Shown one piece after another: positions 1-12,300 of a stretch of DNA of 64,000 nt (its first letter is position 1; each line of letters begins with the position of its first letter). This DNA comes from Tetrahymena thermophila SB210. Taxonomy: Eukaryota > Ciliophora > Oligohymenophorea > Hymenostomatida > Tetrahymenidae. Below the pieces are notes generated by a model. That model ran no database searches. It saw only the letters and a list, made by a program, of their open reading frames with translations, and was not told the DNA's origin. The DNA is taken from positions 1 through 64,000 of the forward strand of contig NW_002476169.1 in NCBI RefSeq assembly GCF_000189635.1, read 5' to 3'. The position numbers and the translations under genes are program-made.

Positions 1-291
1 AACCCCAACCCCAACCCCAACCCCAACCCCAACCCCAACCCCAACCCCAACCCCAACCCCAACCCCAACCCCAACCCCAACCCCAACCCCAACCCCAACC
101 CCCAACCCCAACCCCAACCCCAACCCCAACCCCAACCCCAACCCCAACCCCAACCCCAACCCCAACCCCAACCCCAACCCCAACCCCAACCCCAACCCCA
201 ACCCCAACCCCAACCCCAACCCCAACCCCAACCCCAACCCCAACCCCAACCCCAACCCCAACCCCAACCCCAACCCCAACCCCAACCCCCC
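1..291. repeat. Macronuclear telomere, C4A2 repeats
   Basis: About 48 tandem copies of the 6-mer CCCCAA form the very start of the sequence, the C-rich strand of the G4T2 telomere used by Tetrahymena and other oligohymenophorean ciliates. The array is perfect except for one C5A2 unit (five C at 99-103) and a terminal run of six C (286-291), after which unique AT-rich sequence begins with TGATTTAATT. The length of about 290 bp fits a growing-cell macronuclear telomere. Seen directly; the assignment to a macronuclear end is established knowledge. Confidence 0.99.
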
Positions 292-950
292 TGATTTAAT
301 TTTTATAATATTTTTATGTTTAGAGTTTAATATCTATTAACAATAGGTTATATTTGCAATTTAGTTTGTAGTTTTTTGTTTGATTATTTTAAATAATAAA
401 TCATGTCTAATATTTATTTTTATCTCTTAATTTATATAATCAATTAAAAATTTTATTTTATTATTTATATTTTTATAATTAAAAGTATTATTTAAACTTA
501 CATTTTATATATTTTTCATAAAAAAAAACTCCTAAATTGAATAATAGAATCATTTATTTTAAAATAAAAATTATTTTTTATTATGTCTTTTATAAATTTA
601 TTGCTTTAATATGGTTATAGCTAAATCCAAATAAAAATTTAGTGATATCACTATTTTTTTATTAGTTGTAATTTAGAGAACTTTGGCATTTTTTAAATAT
701 TTAAATAATTTTGAAATACAAGCTTTTTATATCTGAATAACAAAATAATACTTAAATTTACAAATTGGTAGTTTAAAATAAATTGTTTATTATTTAAAAA
801 AATGAATGAGTAATTTTTTTTGTATACTAAGTGCACTGTAATAAAAAATAAGTTCTAGTCATAAACTCTAAATGCAATTTCATGCACGCTAAATTTATAT
901 TCAATAGAAAAACATAATTAATGAATATGTCTATTCATATTGCTAATAAA
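292..950. other. Subtelomeric AT-rich spacer
   Basis: Between the telomere and the stop codon of the first gene lies about 660 bp of AT-rich sequence with no recognisable coding pattern or repeat. It must hold the 3' UTR and polyadenylation region of the minus-strand gene that ends at 951. A chromosome breakage sequence is not expected here because it is removed during macronuclear development. Confidence 0.7.
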
Positions 951-3900
951 TCATAAATCTCTTTCTGTAATATTAATGTCTTAAATAGAGCTCATATCAA
1001 TGATATTTCTCTTTTTACTTGATGGGTGTGATATTTAGTCAACTGTTAAATTATTTTCTTCAAATTTCTTTGCAGCAGCTCTTTTTCTTAGGCAAATATA
1101 TATTATTAAAACACATATTACAACTGCAAAAGAACCAAGTGATATAAAAATAATATCAGAAGTAGATAATTTTGAGCTTTCTTAATTATTTTAGCAAATC
1201 GATTTGTTAATGAACTAACAATTTTCATCATAAATTACCAAAGTGTTTTAAATAAAAGAGCATATTATATTAGAATCATTAGAATTAGAAATTGAATTAA
1301 CTGATAGTTAAGGTTAGTTATTGATTTAATCAATTGTTAGACAAACAAATTTTGAGATATCTTTATTTTTAGTATTGATTGGGATTTCAATTTTCTGTAC
1401 AACATTTGCTTACTAAAGTTGTCTTTTCTTAGAAATATAGTTAAATGTAACATAAGGAATGAAGTTATTTTATATCGAATTAAAAGGATTAGATGTTTTT
1501 GAAATTATGACTGAAATAGATTAATAATTAATTTATTCACACTCAGCTTAATCAATTTTATTTAAAATTAACTATGATTAAATATTACCTTAATTATCAA
1601 GCTTTATTAGACAATTTAATTTTTAATTTTGATTTAAGGTTGTCATCGTTAAAGAGTACTTTTCTGATTATTTAACAAGATACTTTTAGTTAATATTATC
1701 GCTTTATGATTATTATAATATCTTGATTGACTTTTAAATATAATTATAGTTTTATACCTCACTTACTTTATCGTTTTACAAATTCATTATAGTATCTACA
1801 TAATTAGAGAGTTAAGTAATAATTGAGTTATTGAACTAATTATTATTATTTGATTGAATATTATTAATTATTACATTAAATTATTTTTCTAAATCTTATG
1901 AAGTAATTTAAGGTATCATTTCACATTAATTGCTATTAATATTACTAATTTATTAAAAGGGTGGACATTAATCTAAGCAAAATTTAGAATCAGCTGAAAT
2001 AAATTATTTACCAATACAATTTTAAATATTATCGCATTTTCCAGTAATGCTATTACCAATTTAGTTATTAGAACAGCTCAAAACACAAGAATTTTAGTTA
2101 TAATCAAAATAAAATAGATTTGAGCATTCACATAAATGTATCTCTTATTTAATTGATGGCTATTCATTAATACCACATTAAATGAGGCATTGTGTTTTAT
2201 CTAAGCTGAGGTATGGATATTGGTCAGTACACTTTTCGCATTAAGTAGATCCTGGAAGGTTATTTGTTTTACCATTTTAACACTAAATACAACCATTACC
2301 TTTACCATCTTAATCATAACCAGAATTACTATAGTAACCTTTAGGGCATAATTTAAGATTCAAATCGCAAACAGAATCATTAATACCTTGTGTTTATACT
2401 TATTTTGTTGATTTACCAATACTGCATGGTTTACATCCATCACCTTATCCATTATTATCAAAACCAGTTAAGCTATAAAATCCAATTTAGCATGCTTTCA
2501 AAGTACAAGCTAAATTATCATTTCCTGCTGTTTATTATTATTTAGTAGTATATCCACTATCACATGGTTTGCATCCTCCATTATTTGTATCATTGTCAAA
2601 TCCATCTGTGCTGTAAAATCCTTTAAGACAAGCTTTCCTTTTACAAGCTGAGTTATCTATTCCTATTGTTTATTCAGATAATGTTGTATATCCACTGTCA
2701 CATGGTTTACATCCTCCATTATTTGTATCATTGTCGAATCCATCTGTGCTGTAAAATCCCTTAAGACAAGCTTTCCTTTTACAAGCTGAGTTATCTATTC
2801 CTATTGTTTATTCAGATTATGTTGTATATCCACTGTCACATGGTTTGCATCCTCCATTATTTGTATCATTGTCGAATCCATCTGTGTTGTAAAATCCCTT
2901 AAGACAAGCTTTCCTTTTACAAGCTGAGTTATCTATTCCTACTGTTTATTCAGATAATGTTGTATATCCATTGTCACATGGTTTACATCCTCCATTATTT
3001 GTATCATTGTCAAATCCATCTGTGCTGTAAAATCCTTTAAGGCAAGCTTTCCTTTTACAAGCTGAGTTATCTATTCCTATTGTTTATTCAGATAATGTTG
3101 TATATCCACTGTCACATGGTTTGCATCCTCCATTATTTGTATCATTGTCGAATCCATCTGTGCTGTAAAATCCCTTAAGGCAAGCTTTCCTTTTACAAGC
3201 TGAGTTATCTATTCCTATTGTTTATTCAGATAATGTTGTATATCCACTGTCACATGGTTTGCATCCTCCATTATTTGTATCATTGCCGAATCCATCTGTG
3301 CTGTAAAATCCCTTAAGACAAGCTTTCCTTTTACAAGCTGAGTTATCTATTCCTATTGTTTATTCAGATAATGTTGTATATCCACTGTCACATGGTTTGC
3401 ATCCTCCATTATTTGTATCATTGTCAAATCCATCTGTGCTGTAAAATCCTTTAAGACAAGCTTTCCTTTTACAAGCTGAGTTATCTATTCCTATTGTTTA
3501 TTCAGATAATGTTGTATATCCACTGTCACATGGTTTACATCCTCCATTATTTGTATCATTATCAAATCCATCTGTGCTGTAAAATCCTTTAAGACAAGCT
3601 TTCCTTTTACAAGCTGAGTTATCTATTCCTGTTGTTTATTCAGATTATGTTGTATATCCACTGTCACATGGTTTGCATCCTCCATTATTTGTATCATTGT
3701 CGAATCCATCTGTGCTGTAAAATCCCTTAAGGCAAGCTTTCCTTTTACAAGCTGAGTTATCTATTCCTATTGTTTATTCAGATAATGTTGTATATCCACT
3801 GTCACATGGTTTACATCCTCCATTATTTGTATCATTGTCAAATCCATCTGTGCTGTAAAATCCTTTAAGACAAGCTTTCCTTTTACAAGCTGAGTTATCT

Positions 3901-6900
3901 ATTCCTACTGTTTATTCAGATAATGTTGTATATCCATTGTCACATGGTTTACATCCTCCATTATTTGTATCATTGTCAAATCCATCTGTGCTGTAAAATC
4001 CTTTAAGGCAAGCTTTCCTTTTACAAGCTGAGTTATCTATTCCTATTGTTTATTCAGATTATGTTGTATATCCACTGTCACATGGTTTACATCCTCCATT
4101 ATTTGTATCATTGTCAAATCCATCTGTGCTGTAAAATCCCTTAAGGCAAGCTTTCCTTTTACAAGCTGAGTTATCTATTCCTATTGTTTATTCAGTTAAT
4201 GTTGTATATCCACTGTCACATGGTTTACATCCTCCATTATTTGTATCATTGTCGAATCCATCTGTGCTGTAAAATCCCTTAAGACAAGCTTTCCTTTTAC
4301 AAGCTGAGTTATCTATTCCTATTGTTTATTCAGATAATGTTGTATATCCACTGTCACATGGTTTGCATCCTCCATTATTTGTATCATTGTCGAATCCATC
4401 TGTGCTGTAAAATCCCTTAAGACAAGCTTTCCTTTTACAAGCTGAGTTATCTATTCCTATTGTTTATTCAGATAATGTTGTATATCCACTGTCACATGGT
4501 TTGCATCCTCCATTATTTGTATCATTGTCGAATCCATCTGTACTGTAAAATCCCTTAAGGCAAGCTTTCCTTTTACAAGCTGAGTTATCTATTCCTATTG
4601 TTTATTCAGATAATGTTGTATATCCACTGTCACATGGTTTGCATCCTCCATTATTTGTATCATTGCCGAATCCATCTGTGCTGTAAAATCCCTTAAGACA
4701 AGCTTTCCTTTTACAAGCTGAGTTATCAATTCCTATTGTTTATTCAGATAATGTTGTATATCCACTGTCACATGGTTTGCATCCCCCATTATTTGTATCA
4801 TTGTCGAATCCATCTGTGCTGTAAAATCCCTTAAGGCAAGCTTTCCTTTTACAAGCTGAGTTATCTATTCCTATTGTTTATTCAGATAATGTTGTATATC
4901 CATTGTCACATGGTTTACATCCTCCATTATTTGTATCATTGTCAAATCCATCTGTGCTGTAAAATCCTTTAAGGCAAGCTTTCCTTTTACAAGCTGAGTT
5001 ATCTATTCCTATTGTTTATTCAGATTATGTTGTATATCCACTGTCACATGGTTTACATCCTCCATTATTTGTATCATTGCCGAATCCATCTGTGCTGTAA
5101 AATCCCTTAAGACAAGCTTTCCTTTTACAAGCTGAGTTATCTATTCCTATTGTTTATTCAGATAATGTTGTATATCCATTGTCACATGGTTTACATCCTC
5201 CATTATTTGTATCATTATCAAATCCATCTGTGCTGTAAAATCCTTTAAGACAAGCTTTCCTTTTACAAGCTGAGTTATCTATTCCTATTGTTTATTCAGA
5301 TTATGTTGTATATCCACTGTCACATGGTTTACATCCTCCATTATTTGTATCATTGTCAAATCCATCTGTGCTGTAAAATCCTTTAAGGCAAGCTTTCCTT
5401 TTACAAGCTGAGTTATCTATTCCTATTGTTTATTCAGATTATGTTGTATATCCACTGTCACATGGTTTGCATCCTCCATTATTTGTATCATTGTCGAACC
5501 CATCTGTGCTGTAAAATCCCTTAAGACAAGCTTTCCTTTTACAAGCTGAGTTATCTATTCCTATTGTTTATTCAGATTATGTTGTATATCCACTGTCACA
5601 TGATTTACATCCTCCATTATTTGTATCATTATCAAATCCATCTGTGCTGTAAAATCCTTTAAGACAAGCTTTCCTTTTACAAGCTGAGTTATCTATTCCT
5701 GTTGTTTATTCAGATTATGTTGTATATCCACTGTCACATGGTTTGCATCCTCCATTATTTGTATCATTGTCGAATCCATCTGTGCTGTAAAATCCCTTAA
5801 GACAAGCTTTCCTTTTACAAGCTGAGTTATCTATTCCTATTGTTTATTCAGATAATGTTGTATATCCATTGTCACATGGTTTACATCCTCCATTATTTGT
5901 ATCATTGTCAAATCCATCTGTGCTGTAAAATCCTTTAAGACAAGCTTTCCTTTTACAAGCTGAGTTATCTATTCCTATTGTTTATTCAGATAATGTTGTA
6001 TATCCACTGTCACATGGTTTGCATCCTCCATTATTTGTATCATTGTCAAATCCATCTGTGCTGTAAAATCCTTTAAGACAAGCTTTCCTTTTACAAGCTG
6101 AGTTATCTATTCCTATTGTTTATTCAGATAATGTTGTATATCCACTGTCACATGGTTTACATCCTCCATTATTTGTATCATTATCAAATCCATCTGTGCT
6201 GTAAAATCCTTTAAGACAAGCTTTCCTTTTACAAGCTGAGTTATCTATTCCTGTTGTTTATTCAGATTATGTTGTATATCCACTGTCACATGGTTTGCAT
6301 CCTCCATTATTTGTATCATTGCCGAATCCATCTGTGCTGTAAAATCCCTTAAGACAAGCTTTCCTTTTACAAGCTGAGTTATCTATTCCTATTGTTTATT
6401 CAGATAATGTTGTATATCCACTGTCACATGGTTTACATCCTCCATTATTTGTATCATTATCAAATCCATCTGTGCTGTAAAATCCTTTAAGACAAGCTTT
6501 CCTTTTACAAGCTGAGTTATCTATTCCTGTTGTTTATTCAGATTATGTTGTATATCCACTGTCACATGGTTTGCATCCTCCATTATTTGTATCATTGCCG
6601 AATCCATCTGTGCTGTAAAATCCCTTAAGACAAGCTTTCCTTTTACAAGCTGAGTTATCTATTCCTATTGTTTATTCAGTTAATGTTGTATATCCACTGT
6701 CACATGGTTTGCATCCTCCATTATTTGTATCATTGTCGAATCCATCTGTGCTGTAAAATCCCTTAAGGCAAGCTTTCCTTTTACAAGCTGAGTTATCTAT
6801 TCCTATTGTTTATTCAGATAATGTTGTATATCCACTGTCACATGGTTTGCATCCTCCATTATTTGTATCATTGTCAAATCCATCTGTGCTGTAAAATCCT

Positions 6901-9171
6901 TTAAGGCAAGCTTTCCTTTTACAAGCTGAGTTATCTATTCCTATTGTTTATTCAGATAATGTTGTATATCCATTGTCACATGGTTTACATCCTCCATTAT
7001 TTGTATCATTGTCAAATCCATCTGTGCTGTAAAATCCTTTAAGGCAAGCTTTCCTTTTACAAGCTGAGTTATCTATTCCTATTGTTTATTCAGATAATGT
7101 TGTATATCCATTGTCACATGGTTTACATCCTCCATTATTTGTATCATTATCAAATCCATCTGTGCTGTAAAATCCTTTAAGACAAGCTTTCCTTTTACAA
7201 GCTGAGTTATCTATTCCTGTTGTTTATTCAGATTATGTTGTATATCCACTGTCACATGGTTTGCATCCTCCATTATTTGTATCATTGTCGAATCCATCTG
7301 TGTTGTAAAATCCCTTAAGACAAGCTTTCCTTTTACAAGCTGAGTTATCTATTCCTATTGTTTATTCAGATAATGTTGTATATCCATTGTCACATGGTTT
7401 ACATCCTCCATTATTTGTATCATTGTCAAATCCATCTGTGCTGTAAAATCCTTTAAGGCAAGCTTTCCTTTTACAAGCTGAGTTATCTATTCCTATTGTT
7501 TATTCAGATAATGTTGTATATCCATTGTCACATGGTTTACATCCTCCATTATTTGTATCATTGTCGAATCCATCTGTGCTGTAAAATCCCTTAAGACAAG
7601 CTTTCCTTTTACAAGCTGAGTTATCTATTCCTGTTGTTTATTCAGATAATGTTGTATATCCACTGTCACATGGTTTACATCCTCCATTATTTGTATCATT
7701 ATCAAATCCATCTGTGCTGTAAAATCCTTTAAGACAAGCTTTCCTTTTACAAGCTGAGTTATCTATTCCTGTTGTTTATTCAGATTATGTTGTATATCCA
7801 CTGTCACATGGTTTGCATCCTCCATTATTTGTATCATTGTCGAATCCATCTGTGCTGTAAAATCCCTTAAGGCAAGCTTTCCTTTTACAAGCTGAGTTAT
7901 CTATTCCTATTGTTTATTCAGATAATGTTGTATATCCACTGTCACATGGTTTGCATCCTCCATTATTTGTATCATTGTCAAATCCATCTGTGCTGTAAAA
8001 TCCCTTAAGACAAGCTTTCCTTTTACAAGCTGAGTTATCTATTCCTGTTGTTTATTCAGATAATGTTGTATATCCACTATCACAAGGTTTACATCCATCA
8101 CCATGACCATCATTATCAAAGCCACTTAAGCTGTATAAACCTACTTTACAAGATTTAAGAGGGCAATCTTTAGATGCTTTTTAAGAATTACTTTATCCTT
8201 AATAATTATACAAAAATTATTTTTTTAATATTTAAATATTATTTTAAATAGTTAAAAAATATTTAAAATTAAATGAATTAATAAATAAGCTTAAAAATGA
8301 TCTATATATTGTTAATAGAGGTACTAAAATATAAAGAACTGGATAGAATTATATTTTAATATCTGAATTTAATTTAATTTAAAATGAAAAAAAATAAATT
8401 AAAATATTTATGAAAAAGTAAGTAAAATCACTATTCAATAAAATTGAATATAAATTGGTATAAAAAGTATTCAAATTAAATATTCAAATTTTTTTCAAAT
8501 TTTAAGAGATAATATTGATAAAATTTTAAACTTAATATTTTATATTTATTCTATTTTTAAAAATTTATGGTATTTATTAACTCTAGTAAGTTTTTAATAT
8601 TTTTTTTAATCAAACAATTAATTAATTTTAAATCTATAAAAAATAATATATTAACTAAATAAAATTAAATTCTAATATCAAAGTTTAACTTTAAATGATT
8701 TAAAATGATTAATTCTTAGTAAAATAAAATTGTTTAAATAATAAAAAAATATTAATTATTATATTTATTACCTTAATCACACTTTTTACAATCTGATTCA
8801 TTTCCATCAGTATAATAGCCATTAGTACTAAAGTAACCTATATCGCATTACATATAAGGGCAATCTGATGATCCTTCAGATAAATTATACTTGCCGCTAG
8901 CACATTAATTACAACCTCCACTATTTCCATCATTATCATAGCCTGTTGGACTAAAATAATTTATTTTACATTTTTAAGTTATCACACTACAAGAATCCTT
9001 TTCATTTCCGCTAGTTCCTTCACCTGGCGTACAATAACCTAGATCGCATTTAGAGCATTATCCATTATCGTCAGTTCCATCGGAACTATAATAGCAGATA
9101 GGACATTAAGATTATAAGGAAATTGCAAATAATTGAATAAAAACCAAATTTCTAATTAAAATTTTCTACAT
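951..9171 (-). CDS. Giant subtelomeric Cys-rich tandem-repeat membrane protein
   Basis: Two exons, 9171..8772 and 8197..951, with one intron (8198..8771, GTAATA...TTAAG), give about 2,548 aa with TAA/TAG as Gln and TGA stop. The start ATG at 9171 opens a signal peptide (MQKILIRNLVFIQLFAISLQ) followed at once by Cys-rich sequence. The first exon encodes loose repeats with GY/YY, DGxxDN and C-x2-C motifs. Exon 2 carries about 40 units of 46 aa, each with CKPC and CKRKAC cysteine pairs and an FDNDTNNGG linker. After a diverged Cys-rich stretch, a hydrophobic helix (around 1090-1165) followed by RKRAAAKK marks a type I membrane anchor with a short cytosolic tail. The family resembles the large Cys-rich ciliate surface proteins often auto-labelled LSD1-zinc-finger or furin-like. 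A role as cell-surface antigen or adhesin is inference. The gene lies 660 bp from the telomere. Confidence 0.9.
2545..8084 (-). repeat. 138-bp coding tandem array, about 40 units
   Basis: The same 138-bp unit recurs with no length change: the anchor GTTGTATATCC stands at 2683, 2821, 2959 and so on to 8065, exactly 39 periods apart, with one more diverged unit at 2545. The period is a multiple of three (46 codons), so the frame never breaks. Units differ by a handful of scattered substitutions, for example gtc/gcc gaa (Asp/Gly), cctatt/cctgtt/cctact (Ile/Thr/Val) and gataat/gattat/gttaat. The same variants are shuffled among distant units, as expected from gene conversion or unequal crossing over. 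Every unit holds an in-frame TAA that must be read as Gln. Confidence 0.97.
8198..8771 (-). other. Intron of the Cys-rich repeat gene (574 bp)
   Basis: The upstream exon ends ...TGTGATTAAG before GTAATAAATA, and the downstream exon resumes after ...AATTATTAAG with GATAAAGTAATTC. Joining them completes a Gly codon and continues the Cys-rich pattern (CDQGQSNSQKASKDC). The intron is several times longer than any other in this window. About half of it (8517-8771) is duplicated, together with exon 1, near 10.6-11.3 kb. Confidence 0.85.
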
Positions 9172-9349
9172 TTTTTACAGCTTTTTAAGTAGAAATATTT
9201 ATTTATAATTTGTAATTACTATTTATTAAGAGTTAGATTTTTTGTCTTTGTTGTTTTGAAAATCTTAGGATTAAAGTGAATTTTGAAGATTATCTTATTT
9301 CAATTTTTTTATTAAATATTAGGAAAATACAATATCCATTTAATAAAAG

Positions 9350-12300
9350 TTTTTGAGCCACTTTATTCTCACATCAAAATAGAAACCACTAAAAATCTTA
9401 TGAGTTAACAAACGAGTTTATTTCTTATCTTATTAATAAACTATTTACATATTTTATTAAAGAATAGTGACGTATTTATAAACAAAACATCAATTAGTAA
9501 GTGTATTATAATTTATCATGTAAATATTTTTGTTACTTAATTTAAATCTCTATTTTTTTCTTCTTCTACTTAATCTAAACAAAATAATTTTTTACCACAT
9601 ATATGCAAATCTGAAAGTATATGAATAATAGAATATTTAAACCACAAATCTTTGGTATTATCTTTCTATATAAGCACCTCGTATTTCTTTAAAAAGCCCA
9701 ATTTTATGCATATATTTAAAATTACATTAAAATAAAATTAAACATGTTAAAGCTTATATTTATTTTTGAAATAAAATTATTTTTAAAGCTATTAGAATAT
9801 AAATTAAATTTATTTTTTTCTCAATAACATAAGTAACAGAATTCATAATATAATTTTGTAAACAAAAAGCTTTAATAAAAACTCTTTGAGTCACTAGTTC
9901 TCACATCAAAAAAACCACAAATATTAATAAACGATCATTATATATTTTTTTATTAAAAATAGTTTTTCATATTTAAAAACAATGCTTCAATAATCTGTAA
10001 GATTATTATAATTTATTACGTATTCATTTTTATTATTTTTAATTTAAATATCTATTATTCTTCTTCTTCTAAACAAAATTAATTTTTACCTCAAAAATGC
10101 AAATTAGTATAAATTATATGTTTCCTTATAAATATCATACAATTTATAAATAATAAACTTTGACACAATCTTTCTATAGATGTCATTTATTTTCATTTTA
10201 AAAACTTCATTTTAAGAATAAATTTAAAATTATTTTCAAATAAAATTAAATGTTGAAATCATTTGTTTATTTTTGAAATAAAAACATATTTAAAACTTAG
10301 AATATAAATTAAATTAATTTTTTTCTACAAAAATATAAGTAGTAGAGCAGAATTCATATTATAATTTCATAAACAAATAATTTTAAGAAGTTGATAAAAT
10401 TATATTTTTTAAAATAAATTATATTATAATCACAATAAATACAAGTATTACTTACTAATTCAAGCTAATTAAATAATATATTTTTTTATTTAAAAAATTA
10501 ATCAATGTTATAGATATATCAAATAATTATATATTTGAGAATATCAAAAATAATAAAATTTTTGAAGAAATATCCTTATTAATATCTGAATCCACAATTT
10601 TGATAAAATTTTAAACTTAATATTTTATATTTATTCTATTTTTAAAAAGTTATGGTATTTATTAACTCTAGTAAATTTTTAATATTTCTTTTAATCAAAC
10701 AATTAATTAATTTTAAATATATCAAAAATAATATATTAACTAAATAAAATTATATTCTAATATCAAAGTTTAACTTTAAATGATTTAAAATGATTAACTC
10801 TTAGTAAAATAAAATTGTTTAAATAATAAAAAAATATTAATTATTATATTTATTACCTTAATCACACTTTTTATAATCTGATTCATTTCCATCAGTAAAA
10901 TAACGATTAGTACTATAGTAACCTATATCGCATTACATATAAGGGTAATCTGATGATCCTTCAGATAAATTATATTTGCAACTAGCACATTAATTACAAC
11001 CTCCACTTTTTCCATTGTTATCATAGCCTGTTGGACTAAATTATTTATTTTACATTTTTAAGTTATCACACTTAAACAATTATTATCATGTCCTATAGTT
11101 CCTTCACCTGGCGTACAATAACCTAGATCACATTTAGAGCATTATTCATAATCGTCAGTTCCATTGGACTTATATTAGCAGATATGACATTAAGATTATA
11201 AGGATATTGCAAATAATTATATAAAAACAAAATTTCAAATTAAAATTCTCTACATTTTTAACAGCTTTTTAAGTAGAAATATTTACTTATAAGTTGTAAT
11301 TACTATTTATTAAGAGTTAGATTTTTTGTCTTTGTTATTTTGAAAATCTTAGGATTATAGTTAATTTTTAAGATTACTCAATTTAGATTTTTTTATTAAA
11401 TATCAGGGAAATACAATATCCATTTAATAAAACTATTTGAATTACTTTATTCTCACGTCTTAATAGAAACCACTAAAAAGGTTATGTATTGACAAACGAT
11501 TTTATATATCACATAGATATTTTTGTTACTTAATTAAAAACTTTATTCTTCTTTTTCTAAAATAAATTAATTTTTGCCACTAATATTCAAATTAGAAATT
11601 ATATGAATAATACAATTTATAAGCCACAGATCTTTGGCACAATCTTTCTATAAGAAGCAACTCATATTTCTTTAAAATACTCAAATTTAAGCTTTCATTT
11701 AAAATTATTTTCATATAACTTTAATATTTTAAAGATATGTTTATTTTTTATATAAAACTAGCACTTAAATATAAATTAAATTTATTCTATCTATTTAAAA
11801 ATAAGTAACAGAATTTATATTATAATTTTGTAAACAAATAACTTTAATAAAAACTTTTTGAGCCACTAGTTCTCATCAAAAAGAACCACAAATAAATGAA
11901 ATGAGAAATACAATTTTATTTCGTATTTTATTAATAATCGATTATTTTAGATTTTTTATTAATAGAAATCCATATTTAAAAATAATACATCAATAATTAG
12001 TAAGATTATTAGAATTTATTACGTAAGTATTTTGTTATTCAATTTAAATCTCTCTTCTTCATCTTCTAAACAAAATTAATTTCTACCTCAAATATTCAAA
12101 TAAGTTTAAATTATTTGTTTCATTATAAATTTAATACAATTTATAAACTATAAATGTTTGACTCAATGTTTCTATAGAAGCCATTCATTTTTCATTTTAA
12201 AAACTCTATTTTATGCATAAATTTAAAATTATTTTCAAATAAAATTAAATATTTGAAAACTTACATTTATTTTTAAAATAAAAATATAATAAAAATTTTT

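Noticed and set aside
2545-8084. CRISPR-like regular repeat spacing
   Set aside because: The units are contiguous, with no unique spacers, have a period that is a multiple of three and encode one open Cys-rich frame in a eukaryotic gene.
951-8197. Dozens of in-frame stop codons suggesting a pseudogene
   Set aside because: All are TAA or TAG, which the ciliate nuclear code reads as Gln; no in-frame TGA occurs before 951. The same pattern holds in every other gene of the window, including the highly conserved E2.
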